Source: JBBQWZ01 sp038210135
GTDB taxonomy: Bacteria > Acidobacteriota > Terriglobia > Bryobacterales > Bryobacteraceae
NCBI GenBank assembly: GCA_038210135.1
Contig: JBBQWZ010000002.1
Coordinates: forward strand, 186,001-250,000
Direction: 5' to 3'
DNA length: 64,000 nt
The number at the start of each line of letters is the position of its first letter. The first letter of the stretch is position 1. The notes below the pieces were generated by a model. It was not told the DNA's origin, ran no database searches, and saw only the letters and a list, made by a program, of their open reading frames with translations. A program made the translations under genes and the position numbers. Of the stretch, positions 1 to 8,072 are shown piece after piece.

Positions 1-1101
1 GCCAGTGTGGATGCGGCGGACGTGCTTCCGCAATTTCTGGGCGGGGATCTCGCGCACGCGCGCGCTGAACATTTGAAGGCGAGTCCGCTGTACTGGGTGA
101 CTCCAGATGCCGCGCCGATTCTGTCCATCCACGGAACTAGAGATCGTTATGTGGCCTATGAGCAGTCCGTATGGCTGATGGAACGTCTTCACAGCGCGGG
201 GGCGACCGCCGAGTTGGCTACGCTCGAAGGAGCTGATCACGGCTTCAAGGGTCCGGATGCGGAACAGGCGGAACGCTTGCTGTTCGCGTTCTTCGACAAA
301 CATCTCGGAATTGCCAAAGAGGAACGCACGCTTCTAGTGGCGAATCACGGGTCCGGCGGCGAGGTGGTCGCGATCTCGTGGCCGAGTGGCCGGGTGCTTT
401 GGCGGGTTCCCAACCATAATGGACACGATGTGCAGAGTCTGGCGGACGGACACGTTTTGTACACGCTGAATCCGGTGAAGCGGGTGGTCGAAATGGACGC
501 CGCGCATCAGCCGATTTGGGAGTATGGCCTGAAGGAGGGCCTGGAACATCCGATCTCCGCGCAACGGCTTTCAAACGGCAACACACTGATCGGCGACGCC
601 AAGCTAGGCAAGGTGATCGAAGTGGATCGGGCGAAGAAGGTGGTTTGGCAGTATGCGAGTCCGGACTTGGCCGACATGCGGCTCCGGGAGGTCCGGCGGA
701 CGGAGTCAGGAACTACGCTGATCGCCGTCGAAGCGGCGGGCAAGATTATCGAAGTGGATCGCGCGGGAAAGATTGTGTGGACGTTCGAGTCCCCAGACGG
801 ACAGAAGCGCCGGCCGTATATGGCGGTTCGGCTTGCGAATGGGAACACGCTGGTCAGCCAGGCGGATCCTGGCGAAGTGGTGGAAGTTAATCCGACAGGC
901 AAGATCGTGCGGTCGCTGGTCGGCGGCCATTCGGAGGTTAAGCTGGCGTGGGTTTCGGGGATTGAGCCTCTTCCCGGCGGTGGACTTCTGCTGTCGGATT
1001 ACACGGGCAGGCGGCTGATTGAGATTGACGCGTCGGGCAAAATCGTTCATCAACTGCACGTGGGGAACTGGGGTATTTCGAGTATCTCTCTGGTGCAGTA
1101 G
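1..1101 (+). CDS. Alpha/beta-hydrolase C-terminus fused to a PQQ-type beta-propeller (5' partial)
   Basis: The reading frame is open from base 1, so the true start lies outside the window; the GTG at 7 is only an internal codon. The first ~100 residues are the end of an S9/dienelactone-type hydrolase: GTRDRYV carries the acid Asp and GADHGF the catalytic His, while the nucleophile elbow would be upstream. From about residue 108 the protein changes to repeated blades (NGNTLIGDA, KVIEVD, KIVWTF) like arylsulfotransferase/PQQ propellers. Hydrolase plus propeller in one chain is the unusual point. Substrate unknown. The gene ends just before a hairpin terminator shared with the convergent TPR gene. 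Confidence 0.75.
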   Translation, partial: ASVDAADVLPQFLGGDLAHARAEHLKASPLYWVTPDAAPILSIHGTRDRYVAYEQSVWLMERLHSAGATAELATLEGADHGFKGPDAEQAERLLFAFFDKHLGIAKEERTLLVANHGSGGEVVAISWPSGRVLWRVPNHNGHDVQSLADGHVLYTLNPVKRVVEMDAAHQPIWEYGLKEGLEHPISAQRLSNGNTLIGDAKLGKVIEVDRAKKVVWQYASPDLADMRLREVRRTESGTTLIAVEAAGKIIEVDRAGKIVWTFESPDGQKRRPYMAVRLANGNTLVSQADPGEVVEVNPTGKIVRSLVGGHSEVKLAWVSGIEPLPGGGLLLSDYTGRRLIEIDASGKIVHQLHVGNWGISSISLVQ

Positions 1102-1107
1102 ACAAAG

Positions 1108-1132
1108 AAGGCGCGGCTTGTGGCCGCGCCTT
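1108..1132. terminator. Bidirectional hairpin terminator
   Basis: A perfect 10-bp stem (AAGGCGCGGC / GCCGCGCCTT) with a 5-nt loop lies between two convergent stop codons. The T-run is weak, so termination is inferred from stem and position. Confidence 0.65.
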
Positions 1133-1154
1133 CGTACGATAGATTTACACCGGG

Positions 1155-2780
1155 TTAGCGGCGGCGGAAGTAGTTGAGCGAAAGCTCAGGATTCAACTCG
1201 AGCGCCGGAATCCAGAGCGAGCGCGCCTGCTCATCGTTGCCGATAACTTTCAACGCGTGGCCCAGATTCAGGAGTGCTTCCGGGAAGTTCTTGCGCAGGG
1301 CGATCGCCTCGCGATAGAAGCGGACCGCTTCGTCGATGCGGCTCAAGTTCTGGGCGAGCACTCCGCAGTTGTAGTAGACTTCCGGCGTTTTCTCGCCGAG
1401 TTCGATTAATTCCGCGTGCAGGTTGAGCGCTTTCTCGTGTTCACAGCGTTCGAGCGCGATGGTTGCGAGTCCTTTGGTCGCTTCGACGTGGCGGGGCTTC
1501 CGCGCGAGCAGGGCGGTCAATTTGGCTGAGGCCGCGTCGAGGTCGCCGGCTGCAATCAGCGCGAGAGCCAGATTCACTTCGGCCTCGGGCCAGTCCGGGC
1601 GAACCGTAAGCGCACGCTCAAAGCTAGCGGCGCTCTCCTTGGCAGCCTGCCGCTGCAACTGGAGATATCCCAAGCGGAACCAGACCTGTTCCTTATCGAC
1701 TATCCCTTGGGAATAGCGTACGCAAACGTCCTCGGCTTCCTGCGGAAGCTGCATGTCCTCGAAGACGTGGGACAAGCTGAGGACCAGGTCTTCCCGATCC
1801 GGCCATTTCGCGACGGCGGCCTCGTAGGTCGTATGCGCCGTGATGTAGTCTTTTAGATCCCAGGCTGTCTCGGCCAAGTGGGTGTGCGCATGGACGGAAT
1901 CCGGCCTGAGTTCCCGAGCCTTCACGAAACAGGGCATGGCTTCCGCCAAAGCCGACAGGCGGCGGAGAGTGATTCCAAGATTCAGCCAATGCTCGACTTG
2001 ATCCGGGGCGAGCTCGGTCAAGCGGGTGTAATAGGTTCGCGCGGTGGTGAAATCTTCGCGCGAGAACGCAGCGACTGCGAGGCCCTCAATGGCGAGCACG
2101 TTGTCGTGATCAGTGTCGAGCAACTTCTGCGCATGGTTCTGGACGAGGTCGAAGCGCTTACGCTGGATCCCGGCGGTGATGAGGTTCATCCGAGCCTGGA
2201 TGCAGGCTGGATCGAGCTCCACGACTTGGGCATACAAATCGCAGGCCTGGTCCAGATTCCAGGTGAGATGCAAGGCCACCGCTTTGGTAAACATCGCGGC
2301 GGTGTAGCCTTCAGAAATCCGAAGACAGTCCTCGGCTTTTTCGATGGCCTTTTCGTATTGTTTCAGGCCAAGGTGGCAAACGGCGCGCGCGAGCGGCACT
2401 TCGATCCAACTGGTGCCAATTCCGGCAGCCTTCTCGAAGGCTTTGAGGGCCTGAGTGAGCTCGCCCAGCTTGTGCAGGCAATATCCCCACTGAAACCAGT
2501 TTTCCACGCAGGTTGGCTCGGCGTCGGCGGCGGCCGAATAGCTATGCTCGGCTCCGGCGAAGTCGTTGAGTTCGAGCTGAATGTAGCCGCGAGCTCGCAG
2601 CAGATCCGGCGTTTCGAGATCGGTGCTCAGATTCGTGAGACATTCGAGGGCTCCGGCGAGGTCGCCGCGCATGTGCAGGATCGCGGCCTTGCTGATCGGC
2701 CCTGCGTCTGGACGGCGGCTGGAATTTATGGCGGTCGGCGTCGGCGCCAGATCCGGCAGTGCAATTTCTTGTGTTGCCAT
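1155..2780 (-). CDS. Large TPR-repeat protein
   Basis: 541 aa, made almost entirely of tetratricopeptide repeats from about residue 30 to the end (e.g. AEHSYSAAADAEPTCVENWFQ, EAVRFYREAIALRKNFPEA). There is no signal peptide or membrane segment, so it is probably a cytoplasmic scaffold or assembly factor. ATG at 2780 is preceded by AAGGAG at good spacing. Such long TPR proteins are common in acidobacteria; no specific partner is indicated by its neighbours. Confidence 0.8.
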   Translation of the reverse strand: MATQEIALPDLAPTPTAINSSRRPDAGPISKAAILHMRGDLAGALECLTNLSTDLETPDLLRARGYIQLELNDFAGAEHSYSAAADAEPTCVENWFQWGYCLHKLGELTQALKAFEKAAGIGTSWIEVPLARAVCHLGLKQYEKAIEKAEDCLRISEGYTAAMFTKAVALHLTWNLDQACDLYAQVVELDPACIQARMNLITAGIQRKRFDLVQNHAQKLLDTDHDNVLAIEGLAVAAFSREDFTTARTYYTRLTELAPDQVEHWLNLGITLRRLSALAEAMPCFVKARELRPDSVHAHTHLAETAWDLKDYITAHTTYEAAVAKWPDREDLVLSLSHVFEDMQLPQEAEDVCVRYSQGIVDKEQVWFRLGYLQLQRQAAKESAASFERALTVRPDWPEAEVNLALALIAAGDLDAASAKLTALLARKPRHVEATKGLATIALERCEHEKALNLHAELIELGEKTPEVYYNCGVLAQNLSRIDEAVRFYREAIALRKNFPEALLNLGHALKVIGNDEQARSLWIPALELNPELSLNYFRRR

Positions 2781-2906
2781 GCTGATTGCTCCTTATGGCT
2801 TACGCTTCGCGTTGTTCAGCGTCCGCCGGCGGTGGCGTTCGCCCTTCGATTTGTTATCGGCACTTCGAGGTGATTCCCTTAGGCCCCGAGTGTCGATCCG
2901 CCCTCA

Positions 2907-3599
2907 TCACCGTGGTTGTTCGACCTCAGGCAGCGAAAAACGCAATCGCGGCCCGACCACGCGCCCCGAGGCCTTCGCCGGCCGGACACCGACCGGAATG
3001 TTAAATGTTTTCGCACCAGCGAGTTGGACGCTCGCCTCGGTCAGCCTCGATAGTCCCTCCTGCTCAACGCCGCGGACACTGTTCTCAAGGACGACCAAAT
3101 CTCGAGTGAGCGCCTGTCGGCGGAGTTCGACGGCTAAGTCCTGGGTTCCAAGAGTGTCGAACCGGCACGAATGCTGTCCGACATCGATTTTCGACCGCAC
3201 GATCAGCCGTCCGTTCAGTGCTTCAACACGGGAACGGGCGGAGGCCGCGTCGTGGACCGACGGTGCCAATAGCGGACCGCGCTCCAAAAGACGGAAATTC
3301 TCTATCTGGACGCGCGGAAGCGCGGGTGATTTCGAAGCTATCTCTTCGGCGGGAGCGGATAGCGAAACCTGCTCGGCTTCACGGGCGGGTAGGGCTGGGA
3401 GATGAAGTTCGACGGGAAGTGGAAAGAGGCTTGGATCGACGGAGAGTCCGTCAGACTGAAAGCGCAAAGCTCGTGGGAGCATCCCCATGACAGGCCTGGG
3501 CGTTTCCCGCTCCATCCGGTTTTTCAGATTCTCGGCGCGGGGTTCGGACAGCATTTTGGATAACGTGACTGGCGGATTCAGGTTTTTCCAGGGGTTCAT
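2907..3599 (-). CDS. Hypothetical protein, 230 aa
   Basis: ATG at 3599 has a GGAG Shine-Dalgarno. The product is rich in Leu, Arg, Pro and Val with no transmembrane segment and no motif I recognise; the N-terminal 100 residues look low-complexity or linker-like, the C-terminal half (ENFRLLERGPLL onward) could be a small beta-rich domain. It lies 126 bp upstream of the TPR gene on the same strand and may be co-transcribed with it. Function unknown. Confidence 0.55.
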   Translation of the reverse strand: MNPWKNLNPPVTLSKMLSEPRAENLKNRMERETPRPVMGMLPRALRFQSDGLSVDPSLFPLPVELHLPALPAREAEQVSLSAPAEEIASKSPALPRVQIENFRLLERGPLLAPSVHDAASARSRVEALNGRLIVRSKIDVGQHSCRFDTLGTQDLAVELRRQALTRDLVVLENSVRGVEQEGLSRLTEASVQLAGAKTFNIPVGVRPAKASGRVVGPRLRFSLPEVEQPR

Positions 3600-3728
3600 T
3601 CGTTCCAGACTCCTACCTTCTAGTCAGATCGGCGGGAGAGGCGAAGTCGATTAGGCGGAAAGTGACTTGAATGAAGATTCTGGGTTACGAGACGCGGGGG
3701 TTGACCCTACAGTCTCGGTCGTTTTGCC

Positions 3729-4601
3729 CTAGGCCAGGTGTTGTCGGGCCTGCTTCAGAGCCTTTTGCAGGCTTTCCGCGGGATCGCCCACCGGAATGTA
3801 TTCCATCGTGACGTATCCCTTGAAATTCATTCTGGCGATTGCCTTATAGATGTTGTCGTAGTTCATTTCCCCGGTTCCGGGATCATGACGGCCAGGATTG
3901 TCGGCAACGTGAAAAATAGCCACGTGGGGAGAAGCTTCGGTCATGGTGCGGATCACGTTTCCGAGCTGGACCTGCTCGTGATAGATATCGAACAGTAGCT
4001 TCACATGTGGGTTGCCGCTTTCGCGGACCAGCCGGAGCCCATCGACGCAATTGTCGAGAAAGAAGCCTTTATGATCGATCTTATTGTTCAAGGGCTCGAT
4101 GACCAGCGTCAGACCAGCCTTCGCGGCCAGATCACCGGCCCGCTTCACACCTTCGAGCAGGCAGGCGTACTGCTCTTCCTTGGTCTTACCTGGGACGGCG
4201 TTGCCGCTCATGAGAATTATCTGCGGAATCTCCAACTTCTGCGCGAAGACGATCGCCTGGCGGACGTCGGCCAGGAAATTGTCGCGCTGCTCCGGCCGGA
4301 CCAAAGAAACCGGACGCGCCCCCCAATCCGGCGTCGCGATCAGAGTATCCATACCCAGGTGGAGACTGCGAGCTAACTGCTTGGCGTCGTTGATTTGCTG
4401 GTCTGTCCAGCGGACATGCTCAGCCACCAATTCGACGGACGAGAGTCCACCTTTGGCGGCTGTTTCCATCCGCTGCTCGAAGGTCCCTTTCAAAGTCCAC
4501 AGCATGACGGAGTTGGTGATGGATGGCATTTGCGCTCGAATATTCGAAACGGAGGACGCGGCGGCAATCCCGGCTTTAAGGACGGAGCGACGGTCAAGCA
4601 T
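3729..4601 (-). CDS. Hydroxypyruvate isomerase-like TIM-barrel protein (Tat-type leader)
   Basis: 290 aa of the xylose-isomerase-like TIM-barrel superfamily, closest in style to hydroxypyruvate isomerase (Hyi). Family-type metal and acid positions are visible: IEPLNN, FDIYHEQ, HVADNPGRHDPGTGE and TMEYIP. The N-terminus (DRRSVLKAGIAAASS) has the twin-Arg plus hydrophobic stretch seen on exported acidobacterial sugar isomerases. A TACTCT -10-like hexamer ends 8 nt before the ATG with no Shine-Dalgarno, suggesting a leaderless transcript. Actual substrate is unknown; inosose- or sugar-epimerase roles are alternatives. Confidence 0.8.
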   Translation of the reverse strand: MLDRRSVLKAGIAAASSVSNIRAQMPSITNSVMLWTLKGTFEQRMETAAKGGLSSVELVAEHVRWTDQQINDAKQLARSLHLGMDTLIATPDWGARPVSLVRPEQRDNFLADVRQAIVFAQKLEIPQIILMSGNAVPGKTKEEQYACLLEGVKRAGDLAAKAGLTLVIEPLNNKIDHKGFFLDNCVDGLRLVRESGNPHVKLLFDIYHEQVQLGNVIRTMTEASPHVAIFHVADNPGRHDPGTGEMNYDNIYKAIARMNFKGYVTMEYIPVGDPAESLQKALKQARQHLA

Positions 4602-4729
4602 TGACGACCAGAGTATCGCAGCTTGCCGATCGACTCTGCGCGGCTATCACTAATTCCAATGGCTACGCATTATAGGTAGACAGCTTCGCGGAAAGAACGG
4701 ATAATGATGCTGTCCAAGGAGACCCTTTC

Positions 4730-5254
4730 ATGCAACTTACCCCTGAATCCGCAATGATGATGCGCTCGATGTTCCTTGACGGAGCAAGCCGGGAGCAAAA
4801 GACCACCTCGAAAGTGATTGCCGCGATTCCCGATCAGAACCACGATTACAAACCGGATCCGAAGTCGAAGACCGCGATCGAACTGGCGAAGCATATCGCC
4901 GAGGTGGATTGCTGGTTCCTCGACAGCATGGTGACGGGAGGATTCGATCCCGCAAAGATGCAGAAGTCGCCCGAAGACGCGAAGACTGGCGCCGCGATTT
5001 CGACATGGTACAACACGACCTACGCCGCGAGCGCCGCGAAAGTGAGCGCGATGGGCGCGGAAGATCTATCGAACGTGGTCGATTTCTTCGGGATGATGCA
5101 GATGCCCGCCGTGATGTTCCTGACCCTGCTGAACAACCACATGATCCACCACCGAGGACAGTTGTCCACCTACCTGCGGGCGATGGGCGGAAAGTGCCCG
5201 TCGATTTACGGGCCAAGCGCTGATGAGTCGGTGCAGGCGGCGTCCGCGAGCTAG
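4730..5254 (+). CDS. DinB-family protein (DinB/YfiT four-helix bundle)
   Basis: 174 aa with the helical layout of the DinB/YfiT superfamily. Metal-binding His candidates are in AKHIAEVDCW (helix 2) and the C-terminal HMIHHRGQLS motif that typifies the family. Known relatives are metal-dependent thiol transferases or detoxification enzymes; the substrate cannot be read from sequence. ATG at 4730 follows AAGGAG by 8 nt. Divergent from the isomerase-like gene and convergent with the DnaC-like gene. Confidence 0.85.
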   Translation: MQLTPESAMMMRSMFLDGASREQKTTSKVIAAIPDQNHDYKPDPKSKTAIELAKHIAEVDCWFLDSMVTGGFDPAKMQKSPEDAKTGAAISTWYNTTYAASAAKVSAMGAEDLSNVVDFFGMMQMPAVMFLTLLNNHMIHHRGQLSTYLRAMGGKCPSIYGPSADESVQAASAS

Positions 5255-5278
5255 CTTTTCACCCAGAGGCGGTAGCGG

Positions 5279-6061
5279 CTAGATCCGCTGCCGCCGCAGC
5301 CGGTAATCCTCAACCGCGGGCATGCGTACCACGTGGCACATTTCAAACAGCCGCGAACGTGCCCGCGATCCAATCACTTCGCCAAGAGTTTTTCGATAGA
5401 TTGGCGTCGAGCCCGCCATGGATTCCACTTGCCGGCCTTGCACGTCCTGATCCGGCAGATTGGTGGTCGCGATCAGCGGCTTCCGGTTGTTACAGCGGTG
5501 GGTGATGATGGCGGTGATCGTATCTTCCGCCCATTCCGTCACGCGGTGCGCACCCAGGTCGTCTAAGAGAAGATACTCCGCTTCGAGTGCGGCGCGATAC
5601 GCCTCTTTATCGCTGGCGCCGGAGTTCTTGTCGTAACCGGCTCGGATGTCGTCGAACAGCGATTGGTAATCGTAGAACAGGCCTTCGAATCCACGCTGCA
5701 TGATGCGGTGGAGAGCCGCCGTTGCGAGATGGGTTTTGCCAGTTCCCGGATCGCCAATCAACAGCAGTCCGGGCTTCGATTCGTCGAACGGCGTGCAGCG
5801 CGCCGCATAATTGCGCACCTCAAGCGAAACGTCGGAAAGGGATTTGCGGGCGACCGGATTGTCCGAGGGCAGGTAGAAATTGTCGAACGACGACTTGGCG
5901 TAGAGCGGTGGGATGCGAGCCCTGGTTTCCATCCGCTCGACGCGGCCGGTCTGCCTGCAAGCGCAGCGCTCCGCCGCGCTAATGCCGTCGCGATCGATGG
6001 TTTTCCAGCCGGTGCCGCCACACACCAGGCACACGGAAACTTCTGCCGGAGTCACGAGCAC
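5279..6061 (-). CDS. DnaC/DnaI-like AAA+ ATPase with N-terminal zinc-finger-like cysteines
   Basis: 260 aa. N-terminus holds four Cys (CLVCGGTGW ... CAC), a likely zinc knuckle; Walker A GDPGTGKTH and Walker B LLLDDLGA follow, with an Arg-rich sensor region near the end (GSRARSRL). This is the architecture of helicase loaders (DnaC/DnaI) and IstB-like ATPases; no transposase is adjacent, so the replication role is preferred. The start is GTG at 6061, with another GTG two codons inside. It lies 12 bp downstream of the membrane glycosyltransferase-like gene. Confidence 0.8.
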   Translation of the reverse strand: MLVTPAEVSVCLVCGGTGWKTIDRDGISAAERCACRQTGRVERMETRARIPPLYAKSSFDNFYLPSDNPVARKSLSDVSLEVRNYAARCTPFDESKPGLLLIGDPGTGKTHLATAALHRIMQRGFEGLFYDYQSLFDDIRAGYDKNSGASDKEAYRAALEAEYLLLDDLGAHRVTEWAEDTITAIITHRCNNRKPLIATTNLPDQDVQGRQVESMAGSTPIYRKTLGEVIGSRARSRLFEMCHVVRMPAVEDYRLRRQRI

Positions 6062-6073
6062 AAGTTTAGCGCG

Positions 6074-7420
6074 CTAGCGGACGACTTGAAGCCGGCCGCT
6101 CTGGTCATCGAGAACCAGATCGTATTCCCTAGCGGAATCGCCGCGCGGTTCGGCGTTCAGATCCTGCAAGACAACCTGCAAGCGGTGATCGTTGAACCAC
6201 AGCTTCGTCAGGAAATACATATCCCAATTCGGGCCGAAGCGATTGTTGCGGATCAGCACGCGCCCGCCCTGTGGAAGTCGCGGATGCAGGTCGCGTAAGT
6301 CTTGCAGGGCTCCGCTCGTGCGTGCCTGGGCGCCGTTTAGGTAGCCCAGCATCACTCGTTTGTGCCTCTGATGGAGCGGCGCGATGAGCAGGGGCACAAC
6401 CAAGAGAATGGCAATGGCCGGAATTTTCGGCGAGTATCGCTCGCGGAGTTCGAGCAACAGAATCGCTAAATAAATGGACCACCACGCCAAGGGCAGATAG
6501 CAAACGAAACCCTCGCGTGGGGGAAGAAAGCTCACAGGAAGAAACGCCAGGATCGCAAAAACGCCTGATAGAACCAGTACACGCGAGCGGAGCAGCCAGC
6601 CGGTCAGCGGCATGGCGATCCAGAGCAGGATTACGCGGGTTGAGTTGAACCAGCGCTCTGTGTAAAAGAGCAGGTTCATGTCGTTCCGCGCCGTCGCGAA
6701 GAATCTCTGCACGGTGTAGATGGGCTTGTACGCATCCATGGCGCTCAAGGTGTCCGGGCCGGTCATCTTGCCGTAGATGTAGATGGCGGTGAGGGCTCCG
6801 GCAATCAGGGCGGGAATCAGACGGCGGACGCCGCGGCGCGGCTGCGCCAGTTCCCAGAGCAAAACAAACACCGGCAACGTGACCGCCATCTCCTTCGCAT
6901 CGAGCGCGGCGATGTAGAGCAGCAGGAACACAGCTGTCTGCAAGATGGAGAGGAATTCGCCGCGCTGCCGGATGCGGAGATACCAGATCAGCGCGCTATT
7001 CGTAAACGTAAAGCAGAGGATGTCGTAGATCGTCGAATTACTGAAGTAAATCGGGATCATCGCGGCATGAAAGGCGGCAAGAGCGGCGGACAACGAGGCG
7101 ATGTCGAAGCTGGCTGTGAAGGCCAGCGCCAAACGGAAGATCAGCCAGAGGTTGAAGCCGAGTAACACGAAGCAGGTAACACGGTAGGCCAGCGGATTCA
7201 TGTGCACAAGAGAGTAGAGCGACAGGTACCAGGCTCCGCCCGCGGGCCGGTAGAAAGAGGACCAGAAGGTAAGATTCGCCTTCGCGACCGCCGCCGGACC
7301 GGCCTCCCAGTACTTATGCATGTTGTGCATGTCGTCGGGGGCGAAGCCGGTGGTGAGTCCGCCGGCGGCGAACCAGAGGAAATACAGGGCGACGAATGCT
7401 GCGATCAGCGCGGTACGCAA
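6074..7420 (-). CDS. Polytopic membrane protein, GT-C glycosyltransferase-like
   Basis: 448 aa with about ten hydrophobic segments and a C-terminal soluble tail. The first extracytoplasmic loop contains GFAPDDMHNMHKYW, where paired acidic residues occupy the place of the catalytic Asp in GT-C (PMT/ArnT-like) enzymes. That suggests transfer of a sugar from a lipid carrier to an extracytoplasmic acceptor; acceptor unknown. The start appears to be TTG (the upstream ATG near 7455 is in another frame and stops), so the exact N-terminus is uncertain. Divergent from the DoxX-like gene. Confidence 0.65.
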   Translation of the reverse strand: MRTALIAAFVALYFLWFAAGGLTTGFAPDDMHNMHKYWEAGPAAVAKANLTFWSSFYRPAGGAWYLSLYSLVHMNPLAYRVTCFVLLGFNLWLIFRLALAFTASFDIASLSAALAAFHAAMIPIYFSNSTIYDILCFTFTNSALIWYLRIRQRGEFLSILQTAVFLLLYIAALDAKEMAVTLPVFVLLWELAQPRRGVRRLIPALIAGALTAIYIYGKMTGPDTLSAMDAYKPIYTVQRFFATARNDMNLLFYTERWFNSTRVILLWIAMPLTGWLLRSRVLVLSGVFAILAFLPVSFLPPREGFVCYLPLAWWSIYLAILLLELRERYSPKIPAIAILLVVPLLIAPLHQRHKRVMLGYLNGAQARTSGALQDLRDLHPRLPQGGRVLIRNNRFGPNWDMYFLTKLWFNDHRLQVVLQDLNAEPRGDSAREYDLVLDDQSGRLQVVR

Positions 7421-7494
7421 TCCGTTAGTGTAGCGAGGCGCGGCGTCGGCTTCATGATCTCGCGCCGCACCGACCCTGTGCGGAGGAACGCGTC

Positions 7495-7935
7495 ATGACC
7501 ACTCACACAAACGCGAACGATACCTTGGAGAATAGATTTATGGCATCAACCCCTGCGACATCTTCGAAGATACAACTCTGGGCCGGCCGCATCCTCACAG
7601 GAATCGCCGGGGGATTTCTGCTGGTAGACGGCGTGATGAAGATGGTGAAGCCGGCGGCGGTCATTGAAGCAACCGTCAAGCTGGGTTACCCGGAGGCGGC
7701 GATCGTTCCGCTCGGCATCGTGTTGACGCTATCCGCACTTCTCTATTTGTTTCCGCGGACCGCGGTGCTGGGGGCGATCCTACTCACAGGCTATTTAGGC
7801 GGAGCAGTAGCCACGCACGTTCACGCCTCGGGCAGCGCTTTCGAAATCGTGTTCCCGGCCATCTTCGGGGCCATTGTGTGGGGCGGACTCTGGTTCCGAG
7901 ACAGCCGGATCAAGAATCTGTTGCCGCTGAACTAG
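7495..7935 (+). CDS. DoxX-like membrane protein
   Basis: 146 aa with four hydrophobic segments and the DoxX_2-type pattern: AGRILTGIAGGFLLVDGVMKM, then TVKLGYPEA, then ILLTGYLGGAVATHV and a final helix. Function of the family is poorly known (quinone or redox-associated membrane proteins). ATG at 7495 follows GGAGG; a second in-frame ATG at 7540 also has a GGAG and gives a more typical N-terminus. Confidence 0.8.
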   Translation: MTTHTNANDTLENRFMASTPATSSKIQLWAGRILTGIAGGFLLVDGVMKMVKPAAVIEATVKLGYPEAAIVPLGIVLTLSALLYLFPRTAVLGAILLTGYLGGAVATHVHASGSAFEIVFPAIFGAIVWGGLWFRDSRIKNLLPLN

Positions 7936-7981
7936 TGGGCTGTCCGCGATCGACCTTTGCCACGGTTGACTGAAAAAGAGT

Positions 7982-8001
7982 CCCCGCCCTGACGGGCGGG
8001 G
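7982..8001. repeat. Perfect palindrome, possible terminator / REP-like element
   Basis: CCCCGCCC-TGAC-GGGCGGGG: 8-bp stem and 4-nt loop between convergent genes, followed by TTATAAGG. A close relative lies at 20970-20989 with the same geometry, so it may be a dispersed palindrome doubling as a terminator. Confidence 0.6.
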
Positions 8002-8072
8002 TTATAAGGTAGAGAGTGGCGCACTGAAAGGATCACACGGACAGCCAATCAGCGGCGAACCCGAAGCGCGGT

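Noticed and set aside
1878..2873. 331-codon plus-strand frame opposite the TPR gene
   Set aside because: Antisense shadow caused by high-GC third positions.
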